From the NCBI GenBank assembly GCA_015277795.1, contig CP063848.1, forward strand, positions 992,001 through 1,056,000: a stretch of DNA of 64,000 nucleotides, written 5' to 3'. The stretch is from Massilia sp. UMI-21 (GTDB lineage: Bacteria; Pseudomonadota; Gammaproteobacteria; Burkholderiales; Burkholderiaceae_D). Below the pieces are notes generated by a model, which was given only the letters and a program-made list of their open reading frames with translations, was not told the DNA's origin and made no database searches. Positions 54,100 through 64,000 of the stretch are shown one piece after another (position 1 is the stretch's first letter; each line of letters begins with the position of its first letter). The translations under genes and the position numbers were made by a program.

Positions 54100-54869
54100 G
54101 CCCTCGCCTCATGGGGAAGGAAAATGCGGCGGCCGCCGTGCTCGATCATGTCGATCGGGTGGCCGAGGTAGTCGCCCAGCAGCGCCGGCTGCATGGTCTG
54201 CTCGACCGGGCCGGCCTGCCAGCGGCCGTCGCCGTTCAACAGCAGCGCATGGGTGGAGATGCGGTAGGCCAGGTTCAGGTCGTGGCCGATCATGACCACG
54301 ATCTTGCCCTGCTCGCGGCACAGCTTCGCCAGCAGACCCATGACGCTGACCTGGTGCGCCAGGTCGAGCGCATTGGCAGGCTCGTCGAGCAGGAGCAGCG
54401 CCGTGTCCTGGGCCAGCAGCGCGGCGATGGCCACGCGTTGGCGCTCGCCGCCGGACAGGGTGCGCACGTCGCGCACGGCCAGGTCCGCCACTTCCATCGC
54501 TGCGAGGGCGTCCATGGCGGCCTGGTGGTCGTCGCTTCCTTCCCAGTAGCGCCTGGCGTGGTAGGGGTGGCGCGCCGACAGCACGGTTTCGATCACGCTG
54601 TACGAGAAGGCATCGTGGCGCGACTGCGCCAGGAAAGCGCGCTCGCGCGCCAGTGCTTCCGGCGTCCAGTCCTGTAACGCGCGCCCGCCCACCAGCACGG
54701 CGCCGCCGTCCGGCCGGCGCAAGCCGGCGAGCGTGCGCAGCAGCGTGCTCTTGCCGGCGCCGTTGCGGCCGATGATGCTCCAGCACTCGCCTGGGCGGGC
54801 GGCCCAGTCGAGATCACGCACCAGTACGCGGTGGCCGGCCTTGAGCATGAGGTGTTCGGTCCGGATCAT
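54096..54869 (-). CDS. btuD: B12/heme-type ABC transporter ATP-binding protein
   Basis: A 257-residue ABC ATPase. Walker A is IGRNGAGKSTLLRTLAG, the Q-loop FLAQSRHD, the signature LSGGERQRVAIA, Walker B LLLLDEPANALD, and the switch His IGHDLN. It belongs to the FecE/BtuD group that works with FecCD-type permeases. It starts one base after the permease stop and is assigned to B12 because of the riboswitch, btuB and btuF in the same operon. Confidence 0.93.
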   Translation of the reverse strand: MIRTEHLMLKAGHRVLVRDLDWAARPGECWSIIGRNGAGKSTLLRTLAGLRRPDGGAVLVGGRALQDWTPEALARERAFLAQSRHDAFSYSVIETVLSARHPYHARRYWEGSDDHQAAMDALAAMEVADLAVRDVRTLSGGERQRVAIAALLAQDTALLLLDEPANALDLAHQVSVMGLLAKLCREQGKIVVMIGHDLNLAYRISTHALLLNGDGRWQAGPVEQTMQPALLGDYLGHPIDMIEHGGRRIFLPHEARA

Positions 54870-54870
54870 C

Positions 54871-55902
54871 TTACCTCCGCAGCCTGTGCAGTTGATACAG
54901 GAAGACCGGCGCGCCGATCAGCGCGGTGATCGCGCCGACCGGCAACTGCTGCGGCGCGATGACGGTGCGCGCGAGCGTATCGCACAGCACCAGGAAGCTG
55001 CCGCCGGCCAGCACCGCCGCCGGAATCAACACGCGGTGGTCGGGACCGAAGGCGAAGCGGCAGGCATGCGGCACGATCAGGCCGACGAAGCCGACCGAGC
55101 CGGCGCTGGTCACGGCGCTGGCCGTCAACACGCCCGAGACCAAGAACAGCCCCTTGCGCAGGGAACCGACGCGCACGCCGAGCGTGGCGGCCGCCTCCGC
55201 ATGCAGCGCCACCATGTTCATGGCACGCGCGCTGCGCAGGGCATACAGCAGGCCCGCACCCAGCACCAGCCAGGGTGCGAGGCGCAGCGGCGCGCCGGCG
55301 AGGTCGCCGATCATCCAGAAGATCATGCTGCGCAGCCGGCCTTCCGGCGCGATCGACAGCATCAGGGTGACCAGGGCCATGCAGGCCGACGACAGGATCA
55401 CACCGGTCAGCAGCAGCATCGAGGCGCCGCCCTCTTGCGCCAGGCCGCCGCGCAGGTCGCGCCGGGCCAGCAGGTAGAGCAGCATCGACACGGCCACCGC
55501 ACCGCCCAGCGCGGCCAGGTCGACCACGATGGCGGCGGCCATCAGGAGCAGCGCCAGCAGGGCGCCGACCGAGGCCCCGGCCGAGATGCCGAGCACGTAG
55601 GGATCGGCCAGCGGGTTGCGCAGCAGCGCCTGCATCATCACCCCCGCCAGTGCCAGCGCACCGCCGGTGACGAAGGCGGTCAGGGCGCGGCCGGCGCGCA
55701 GCTCGAGCAGCGAGGCCGCCAGCGATCCGCCGTCGGCGCCCGCGCCATTGGCCAGCTGGCCCAGGGCGTCCGGCATCTCGGCCAGCGGCACGGCGATCGA
55801 ACCCGTCATGCCGGCGAACAGCAGGCTGGCGACGGCGCACAGCAGCAGTGCGCCGATGACCAGCATGGCGCGCCGGCGGTGGGCGTGGGCGGGGTGATGC
55901 AT
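54871..55902 (-). CDS. btuC: B12-type ABC transporter permease (FecCD family)
   Basis: A 343-residue inner-membrane permease. It shows many hydrophobic helices and the FecCD/BtuC motif NPLADPYVLGISAGASVGAL, then VGFVGLIVPHACRF and the C-terminal IGAPVFLYQLHRLRR. BtuC proteins form homodimers with about ten helices each. It lies 26 bases downstream of btuB, with GGAGA before the ATG. Substrate assignment to cobalamin is from context; sequence alone would also allow iron-siderophore transport. Confidence 0.92.
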   Translation of the reverse strand: MHHPAHAHRRRAMLVIGALLLCAVASLLFAGMTGSIAVPLAEMPDALGQLANGAGADGGSLAASLLELRAGRALTAFVTGGALALAGVMMQALLRNPLADPYVLGISAGASVGALLALLLMAAAIVVDLAALGGAVAVSMLLYLLARRDLRGGLAQEGGASMLLLTGVILSSACMALVTLMLSIAPEGRLRSMIFWMIGDLAGAPLRLAPWLVLGAGLLYALRSARAMNMVALHAEAAATLGVRVGSLRKGLFLVSGVLTASAVTSAGSVGFVGLIVPHACRFAFGPDHRVLIPAAVLAGGSFLVLCDTLARTVIAPQQLPVGAITALIGAPVFLYQLHRLRR

Positions 55903-55928
55903 GGGTCTCCTTCTCGATGGCGGCCGGG

Positions 55929-57773
55929 TCAGCGGATGCCGTAGCGCAGGGCGGCGAACCAGCTGCGGCCGCCGGTGCCGTAGTAGCGCGCCAGTTCGTA
56001 CTGCTTGTCCGTGACGTTGTCGAGGCGGACCAGCAGGGACAGGTCGCGCGTCATCCGCCAGCTAGTGTACAGGTTGAGCAGGCCGTAGCCGCCCAGGCGG
56101 TTCCGGTTTGCTGCATCGTCGAAGCGCTCGCCCGACAACAGCAGCTCGGCGCCGGCCGCGAGCGCGCCCCAGCCGGTGTCGGCGTTGAAGCTGGCATGTT
56201 TTGTCGCACGGCGCGCCAATTGCTTGCCGGTGGTCTCGTCGGTCGGGTCCTGCCAGTCCAGGCTGCCGCGCAGATCGATCTGGCCGACGCGGGCCTGGAC
56301 CGCCACCGTGAGGCCTTCCAGCTGCGCTTCGTTGACGTTGTAGGCGCAGCTGCCGGTCCGGCCGGGGCAGGGCGTGCGCGAGACGATCATGTCGGTCAGG
56401 CGGTTGCGGAACCAGGTGGCGTCGAGCTGCATGCCGCCGGCGTCGTAGCGCAGGCCGGCTTCGACATTGCGGCCCTTCTCCGGACGGTTGCTTGCCAGGC
56501 CGTAGCCGGGGTAGTACAGCTCGTTGAAGGTCGGCGCGCGGAAGCTGGAGCCAATGCTGGCCGTGGTGCGCAAGCCATTGCCGAAATCGTAGCCGTAGCC
56601 GGCGGCGCCGGTGTTCTTGCCGCCGTAGCTCGAAGAACGGTCGTGGCGGGCGCTGGCGTCGAACAGGTGGGCGCCGCGCCTGGCCGCGTAGGCGGCCGCG
56701 TAGGCATTGGTGCTGCGGGTGCGCGACAGGGCGGCGGTGGAACTCGACGCGACTTTTTCTTCGCGGCGGCTCACCAGGACTTGCAGGGTGTCGGGGCCGA
56801 GCGCGATGCCGTTCTGCCAGGTCAGTTCGTCCTGCCTGGTATCGATCTGGCTGGCGCCGCTTGCCGCCGTGCTGGTGAAGCTGCCCAGCTTGTCCTCCGA
56901 GCGGGCGTATTGCAGGGTGCTGTGCCAATTCGGCGTGAACCGGGTTGTGGCGTGCAGCGCACGCGTATTCAAGTCCTGCTGGTTGTGGGCGTCATAAGCG
57001 GTGCTGCCGTTGTCGTATTGCGCACGCAGCTCGCTGTGCAGGAACTGCGCGCCGAGGTCGACACCGGGGATCGGTGAAAAGGAAAACTGGCCGTTGGCGT
57101 GGCGGCGGCGATAGCCGTCGTCATCGGGATTGAAGCCGAAGGCGCCCGGGCGCGTGGCCGAGAAACCGTCCGATTCCTCGTGCCCGGCGCTGAAGGCGTA
57201 GCGAAACACATTGGCTGCACCGTGCACGCTCGCGTCGAGCTGGCGCGTGGCATTGCTGCCGGCGCCGGCCGAAGCGCTGACGACCGGTGCGCCGTCGCCC
57301 TTGCGCGTGAAGATCTGGATCACGCCACCGATCGCATCCGCGCCATACAGTGTGCTGAGCGGTCCGTAGACGATCTCGATGCGTTCGATGGCCCCCAGCG
57401 GTACCGCGTTCAAGGCGGCGCCGCCGCTGCTGGACGAGCCGATGCGCACGCCGTCGAGCAGGACCACGACCTGGTTGCTGTTGGCGCCGCGCAGGAACAC
57501 GCTGGTGGCGGCGCCGGCGCTGCCGTTGCGGGCGATCTCGATGCCGCGCTGGCGCTGCAGTACGTCGGCCACCGAACCGGCGCCCAGGCGCGCGATCTCT
57601 GCGGCGTGGATGACGGTGGTGTCGGCGATCACCTCGGCCGCGCGTTGCGGCATGTGGCTGGCGGTGACGAGCACCGTATCGGCGGTCTGGGCGAAGGAGG
57701 ACGCGGCGAAGGCGAACGCGAACGGAATCGCGAGCGCCGGCGCGGCCGCTTGCCGTGTTACAGAAAAGTTCAT
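55929..57773 (-). CDS. btuB: TonB-dependent vitamin B12 receptor
   Basis: A 614-residue outer-membrane beta-barrel with signal peptide (AIPFAFAFAASSFAQ). The TonB box region is likely DTVLVTAS. The plug domain shows VADVLQRQRGIEIARNGSAG, FLRGANSNQVVVLLDGVRI and YGPLSTLYGADAIGGVIQIF. The barrel ends in the C-terminal aromatic pattern SWFAALRYGIR. The length equals that of E. coli BtuB. A cobalamin riboswitch immediately upstream confirms the substrate. It is the first gene of a ten-gene transcription unit. Confidence 0.95.
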   Translation of the reverse strand: MNFSVTRQAAAPALAIPFAFAFAASSFAQTADTVLVTASHMPQRAAEVIADTTVIHAAEIARLGAGSVADVLQRQRGIEIARNGSAGAATSVFLRGANSNQVVVLLDGVRIGSSSSGGAALNAVPLGAIERIEIVYGPLSTLYGADAIGGVIQIFTRKGDGAPVVSASAGAGSNATRQLDASVHGAANVFRYAFSAGHEESDGFSATRPGAFGFNPDDDGYRRRHANGQFSFSPIPGVDLGAQFLHSELRAQYDNGSTAYDAHNQQDLNTRALHATTRFTPNWHSTLQYARSEDKLGSFTSTAASGASQIDTRQDELTWQNGIALGPDTLQVLVSRREEKVASSSTAALSRTRSTNAYAAAYAARRGAHLFDASARHDRSSSYGGKNTGAAGYGYDFGNGLRTTASIGSSFRAPTFNELYYPGYGLASNRPEKGRNVEAGLRYDAGGMQLDATWFRNRLTDMIVSRTPCPGRTGSCAYNVNEAQLEGLTVAVQARVGQIDLRGSLDWQDPTDETTGKQLARRATKHASFNADTGWGALAAGAELLLSGERFDDAANRNRLGGYGLLNLYTSWRMTRDLSLLVRLDNVTDKQYELARYYGTGGRSWFAALRYGIR

Positions 57774-57858
57774 GAAATGTTCACATCAAAGACAACCAGC
57801 CGACGTCCCCGTAGGCCAGATTGAACAGAAGCGCAGCTTGGGCGCGCTTCCACCTTTT

Positions 57859-58060
57859 GGCCGGTATCCGGGCTGGCAAGTGTGGCCGTCCGACCTTCCC
57901 ATGCATTCGCACAGTGGTCATGGAAGACGGTTTGCCGCGCTTGTCATGCATCGAGCGCGGCACTTGCTTACCGTTGCGGGGGCAGCACACGTTGGCCTTG
58001 TTGAAGGGCTTCGTGTTTCCCGTTTAACTGCGGTCGTGAACACGACCGCGAGCACCAAAA
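57859..58060 (-). ncRNA. Cobalamin riboswitch
   Basis: On the minus strand the leader contains all major elements of the adenosylcobalamin aptamer: GGTGCTC at the 5' side, TTAAACGGGAAACACG, then GCCCCCGCAACGGTAAGC and the 3' B12-box-like GCCAGCCCGGATACCGGCC. Span about 200 nt, ending 85 bases before btuB. High B12 would shut down expression of the whole btuB-to-cobQ operon. A TATAAT (58073-58068) lies just upstream as likely -10; no strong -35 is visible. Confidence 0.93.
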
Positions 58061-58106
58061 CGTCGCCATTATAAATTAGAAACCGCGGCGTGGCAGGGCA
58101 GCGTTG

Positions 58107-58649
58107 TCAGTCTCTCAGCTCGATAACTTCACCGTACGCGATGCGATGCGGGCTGGATGCGGCGCGCAGCGCGGCGGTTTCGACGCTGCCGCCCGCATGC
58201 AGGGCCGACAGCAGGCGCATGGTGCCGGCATGGCAGATGAGCAGGGCAGCGCCATAGCCGGTCCGGCGCAGATCCTCCCGAAATGCGGCTACCCGATGCG
58301 CCACCTCGCGCACGGTGTCGCCGCCACCGGGACGAAAGCCCAGCAGGTCGGCGGCCCAGGCCTCCACCTCGGCGCGCGGGATGGCATCCCATGGGCGCAT
58401 CTCCCAGGCGCCGAAGTCCATCTCGGCCAGGCGGGCGTCCAGGCTGACGGGTGCGCCCAGTTCGCGCGCCAATGCGGCACAGCGTGCCAGCGGGCTCGCA
58501 TGGACCGGCAGTGCGCCGGGCAGTCCGGCAGCGCGCAGGCTGGCCGCGACCTGCGCGAGCGCTTCCGCCGATGCCGGGACGTCGGTCTTGCCGTAGCAGA
58601 TGCCCGCTGCGATATCCGGCTGCGGATGGCGGACCAGGATCAGTCGCAT
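58107..58649 (-). CDS. cobC: Alpha-ribazole phosphatase (histidine phosphatase family)
   Basis: A 180-residue phosphoglycerate-mutase-fold phosphatase. The catalytic His lies in LILVRHPQPD, where RHP replaces the commoner RHG. Further family parts are YGKTDVP, ASPLARC, LAEMDFGAWE and the second His in ICHAGTMR. In nucleotide-loop assembly it removes phosphate from alpha-ribazole-5-P or from adenosylcobalamin-5-P. It is placed between cobS (4 bases upstream) and the riboswitch, which supports cobC over other histidine phosphatases. Confidence 0.9.
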   Translation of the reverse strand: MRLILVRHPQPDIAAGICYGKTDVPASAEALAQVAASLRAAGLPGALPVHASPLARCAALARELGAPVSLDARLAEMDFGAWEMRPWDAIPRAEVEAWAADLLGFRPGGGDTVREVAHRVAAFREDLRRTGYGAALLICHAGTMRLLSALHAGGSVETAALRAASSPHRIAYGEVIELRD

Positions 58650-58653
58650 CGAC

Positions 58654-59433
58654 TTACGCCAGTGCGCCGTCGCCGAGCGTGGCCAACACGGCGAGGTAGA
58701 TGACGACTTCCGCCAGTTGCTGGACGGCGCCGAGGCAGTCGCCGGTATAGCCGCCGATGCGGCGGACGAACTTGCGGGCCAGCCACCAGGCAGCGGCGCT
58801 GCTTGCGGCCAGGGCTGCCAGCAGCGCCGGCAGGTCGAGGGCGCCGGCCGCGAGCAGGATGCCGGCCGCGAGCGCGACGCTGGCGCAGGCGATGCCGAAT
58901 TCGCTTGTCGTCATGCGTTCGGCCAGCGGCTTGGCCTTGCCCTCGGCGCGCGCGTATTCCATGCGCCAGATCAGCGATGTCGCCGCCAGGCGCGACAGCG
59001 GATGGGCGAGCAGCAGCGCGCCGATGGCGCCGGCGGGCGGCAGCATCGCCAGCGTGACGCACTTCAGGCCGAGCATGCAGACGATGCCGATGGCGCCGTA
59101 GGCGCCTACGCGCGAGTCCTGCATGATCTCCAGTACCCGCTCGCGCGTCATGCCGCCGCCCATGCCATCGCAGGTGTCGGCAAAGCCGTCTTCATGGAAG
59201 GCGCCGGTGGCGTAGACGGTTGCCACGGTCGAGAGCACGGCCGCGACCGGCGCGGGAAAGAGCAGGGCGGCCGCGGCATACACGCCGGCGCCGAGCGCCC
59301 CCACCACCAGGCCAACCAGTGGAAAATAGCGCGAGGCGTGGTGCAGCCATTCCTGCTCGAAGCCGACCCAGCGCGGAATCGGCAGGCGCGTGAAAAACTG
59401 GACCGCGATGAAGAACAGGCGCAGCTGCTGCAT
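58654..59433 (-). CDS. cobS: Adenosylcobinamide-GDP ribazoletransferase
   Basis: A 259-residue integral membrane enzyme, cobalamin synthase. The active-site signature is ATGAFHEDGFADTCDGMGGG, followed by MQDSRVGAYGAIGIV. The N-terminus FFIAVQFFTRLPIPRWVGF is typical. It joins adenosylcobinamide-GDP with alpha-ribazole (phosphate) to give the complete coenzyme. It lies 4 bases after the cobT stop and 4 before cobC, in one unit. Confidence 0.96.
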   Translation of the reverse strand: MQQLRLFFIAVQFFTRLPIPRWVGFEQEWLHHASRYFPLVGLVVGALGAGVYAAAALLFPAPVAAVLSTVATVYATGAFHEDGFADTCDGMGGGMTRERVLEIMQDSRVGAYGAIGIVCMLGLKCVTLAMLPPAGAIGALLLAHPLSRLAATSLIWRMEYARAEGKAKPLAERMTTSEFGIACASVALAAGILLAAGALDLPALLAALAASSAAAWWLARKFVRRIGGYTGDCLGAVQQLAEVVIYLAVLATLGDGALA

Positions 59434-59437
59434 CTTC

Positions 59438-60481
59438 TTATCGTTCCTGCTGCGCGTTGGTGCTGACCTGCGCCGAGGAGAAGGTCGCCATCTCGTTCAG
59501 GAAGTTGGCGGCCGCATGCAGCAGGGGCAGGGCCAGCGCGCTGCCGGTGCCTTCGCCCAGCCGCAGCCCCAGTTGCAGCAGCGGCTCGGCGTCGAGCGCC
59601 TCCAGCATCAGGCGGTGCCCGTTCTCGCTCGACGCGTGGGCGAACACGCAGTAATCGAGGATGGCCGGCTGCAGGCGGCTCGCTGCCAGCAGGGCGGAGG
59701 TGACGATGAAGCCGTCGATCAGCAGCACCTTGCGCAGCGCGGCCGCCTCCAGCATCGCTCCGGCCATCATGGCGATCTCGAATCCACCAAAGGTGGCCAG
59801 TACGTCGAGCGGATCGTCGATCCCGGCATGCTTGTCGACCGCCGCCGCGATGACCTGCAGCTTGCGCTGGAAGCCTTCGCCCGACAATCCCGTGCCGGCG
59901 CCGACGCACTGCGGCAGCGGCAGCCCGGTGAGCTTGTGCATGATGGCTGCGGCCGCAGTCGTATTACCGATGCCCATTTCGCCGAAGCCGACGACATTGC
60001 CGGGCAGGTCGCGCACCAGGGCGGCGCCATGTTCCAGTGCGCGCTCCAGTTCCAGGCGCGACATCGCGGCTTCGTTGGCGAAATTGCGGGTACCTCTGGC
60101 AAGCTTGCGGTCGAGCAGGCCCGGACGCGCGCCGAAGTCATGGTTGACGCCGGCGTCTACCACATGCAAGGCGCAGCCATTCTGGCGGGCGAATACATTA
60201 ATGGCCGCGCCGTCGGCGAGGAAGTTCTCCACCATCTGCCACGTTACCTCTTGCGGATAGGCCGACACGCCTTCCGCGACCACGCCATGGTCCCCGGCGA
60301 AAACCAGGATGGCCGGCTCCGAGATACGAACCCGCGTCGAGCGCTGGATCATGCCCAATTGCGCCGCAAGGGATTCGAGGCGCCCAAGGCTGCCAAGCGG
60401 TTTCGTCTTGTTATTGATGGCGTCGCTCAGCACTTGCGACAGGGCCGTGTCGGCGGTCGGCGCAATGAGGGGAATTTGCAT
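59438..60481 (-). CDS. cobT: Nicotinate-nucleotide-dimethylbenzimidazole phosphoribosyltransferase
   Basis: A 347-residue enzyme that activates the lower ligand base as alpha-ribazole phosphate. Key parts: KTKPLGSLGRLE, AILVFAGDHGVVAEGVSAYP, GFGEMGIGNTTAAAAI and LRLGEGTGSALALPLL with the catalytic Glu. The start at 60481 (MQIPLIAP) is the family N-terminus. The upstream space to the divergent rRNA operon 3 P1 promoter is only about 50 bases, so its promoter must be compact. No riboswitch precedes it. Confidence 0.96.
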   Translation of the reverse strand: MQIPLIAPTADTALSQVLSDAINNKTKPLGSLGRLESLAAQLGMIQRSTRVRISEPAILVFAGDHGVVAEGVSAYPQEVTWQMVENFLADGAAINVFARQNGCALHVVDAGVNHDFGARPGLLDRKLARGTRNFANEAAMSRLELERALEHGAALVRDLPGNVVGFGEMGIGNTTAAAAIMHKLTGLPLPQCVGAGTGLSGEGFQRKLQVIAAAVDKHAGIDDPLDVLATFGGFEIAMMAGAMLEAAALRKVLLIDGFIVTSALLAASRLQPAILDYCVFAHASSENGHRLMLEALDAEPLLQLGLRLGEGTGSALALPLLHAAANFLNEMATFSSAQVSTNAQQER

Positions 60482-60531
60482 TGCCGGAAAGATAAGGTGG
60501 AAAAAACGCGACGATAGCACAGTAGCAGCCA

Positions 60532-60647
60532 TTGTCAGTGGCCTCGGCCTTTGCTATAGTCTTGTTCCTCGACGCGAAACGCAGCTTCTACGGCAGCGGT
60601 AGCGAAAGAGACGAGGGGTTGACGAGTTAGGCGAAACATTGCATAAT
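60532..60647 (+). promoter_or_regulatory. Tandem P1/P2 promoters of rRNA operon 3
   Basis: P1: TTGTCA (60532-60537), 17 bases, TATAGT (60555-60560) with TGC extension. P2: TTGACG (60619-60624), 17 bases, CATAAT (60642-60647). P1 is close to ideal and diverges from cobT. Confidence 0.87.
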
Positions 60648-60712
60648 CTCACTTCTCTGCTGCTGACGAACACAACGCTTCGTAAGGTGCAGCAAGGTAG
60701 TACGGAATAAAG

Positions 60713-60924
60713 TTCTTTAACAATCAACAGTCGATAAGTGTGGGCGTTTGATGAAGGTGCAAGCTGGGTTCGCTCAGCTGCATACTTAAATTATCAAATG
60801 TTCACAAAAGTATTAAGCGTTGTCTCAGCAATGAGATAACGGTCAGTATCTTGAGTGAGCGAAATCGATCCAGTGGATCGATTTCGAAGCCGGTAGCAAT
60901 ACGGGTTTCGACAAACAGAGATTG
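60713..60924 (+). promoter_or_regulatory. 16S leader of operon 3 with boxA and operon-specific hairpin
   Basis: boxA TTCTTTAACAATC starts at 60713. Instead of the two small hairpins of operons 1 and 2 there is a perfect 12-bp stem CGAAATCGATCC/GGATCGATTTCG (60860-60871 with 60875-60886) and then a different second element. Confidence 0.8.
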
Positions 60925-62461
<1,537 letters not shown>

Positions 62462-62540
62462 GAGTAGCACCAGGAGCTTGTCTCCATCATCAAGCGTCCA
62501 CGCTTATCGGCTGTTAGTAAAGAGAACAACAGTGTATGTC

Positions 62541-62617
62541 GGGGCTGTAGCTCAGCTGGTTAGAGCACCGTGTTGATAACGCGGGGGTCGTTGGTTCGAG
62601 TCCAACCAGCCCTACCA
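62541..62617 (+). tRNA. tRNA-Ile (GAT), operon 3 spacer
   Basis: Same sequence as the other two spacer copies; anticodon GAT, encoded CCA. Confidence 0.97.
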
Positions 62618-62633
62618 AGTTATCGCAAGTAAC

Positions 62634-62709
62634 GGGGGATTAGCTCAGCTGGGAGAGCACCTGCTTTGCAAGCAGGGGGTCGTCGGTTCGATCCCGTCAT
62701 CCTCCACCA
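62634..62709 (+). tRNA. tRNA-Ala (TGC), operon 3 spacer
   Basis: Same sequence as the other two spacer copies; anticodon TGC, encoded CCA. Confidence 0.97.
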
Positions 62710-62937
62710 TTACCTGGTTCTGAAAGTGCAAACGTAAGCAAGAAGATGCTTAGGTTTGGTCTTTTCGAGATCACTGTTTTTTCGTTCTTTAACAATCTGG
62801 AAGAAGTAAAGTTTTTTTAAGCGTGCATGTAAAAGTGCACACTTAGGGTAGTAATCAAGTATCAACAAACATGCAATTAAGCTGTACTCTTGATTTTCTA
62901 TGACGATCCCTGTTGTCAGCAGGGGCCAACGTTATAG

Positions 62938-64000
<1,063 letters not shown>

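Overview
The window looks like chromosome of a high-GC betaproteobacterium of the Oxalobacteraceae, most likely Massilia or a close relative. This rests on the rRNA signatures, the rpe-gph-trpE-trpG-trpD-trpC gene order, an anti-Shine-Dalgarno 16S end of CACCTCCTTTCT, and the overall gene repertoire. I cannot name a species. I see no transposase, integrase, phage gene or CRISPR array.

Layout. 1-1.8 kb: the 3' part of a GGDEF-EAL gene, phnA and tRNA-Phe. 1.9-10.6 kb: a UbiH-type hydroxylase, DsbC, a palindromic repeat, a molybdenum hydroxylase pair (iorAB-like) with its own MocA-like cytidylyltransferase, an M61 peptidase and an M20 amidohydrolase. 10.7-17.5 kb: two lipoproteins, then on the minus strand rpe-gph-(trpL attenuator)-trpE-trpG and trpD-trpC. 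17.7-22 kb: apaG, a 50-residue membrane protein, mltA, an enoyl-CoA hydratase and a phospholipase D-like lipoprotein. 22-34.3 kb: two complete rRNA operons in tandem (16S, tRNA-Ile, tRNA-Ala, 23S, 5S). A rod-like structured RNA resembling 6S RNA lies between them on the opposite strand. 34.5-45.9 kb: a neutral-lipid locus with a GMC oxidoreductase, a two-domain fatty acyl reductase-like SDR, a WS/DGAT acyltransferase, a phasin-like protein, FadD, a PhaF-type phasin, a TPR protein, a lipase-like hydrolase and a decayed aldehyde dehydrogenase. 46-47.3 kb: a metallophosphoesterase. 47.3-60.5 kb, minus strand: a cobalamin uptake and late-synthesis locus. 60.5-64 kb: a third rRNA operon, cut by the window end inside 23S.

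How the parts work together. The B12 locus reads cobT-cobS-cobC, then a cobalamin riboswitch, then btuB-btuC-btuD-cobO-cobB-cobU-cbiB-cobD-btuF-cobQ with stop/start overlaps at most junctions. It covers import, adenosylation, side-chain amidation, aminopropanol linker and nucleotide-loop assembly. No corrin-ring methyltransferases are present here. The lipid genes together could activate fatty acids, reduce them to alcohols, esterify them and coat the resulting granules. The trp genes are preceded by a short leader peptide rich in Trp codons and a strong intrinsic terminator, so attenuation is the likely control.

The three rRNA operons are near-identical direct repeats and bracket 26 kb that holds the lipid and B12 loci, so that segment is exposed to deletion or duplication by homologous recombination. 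The operons also differ from one another in places: 23S helix 45, the 16S leader, the spacers and single bases.
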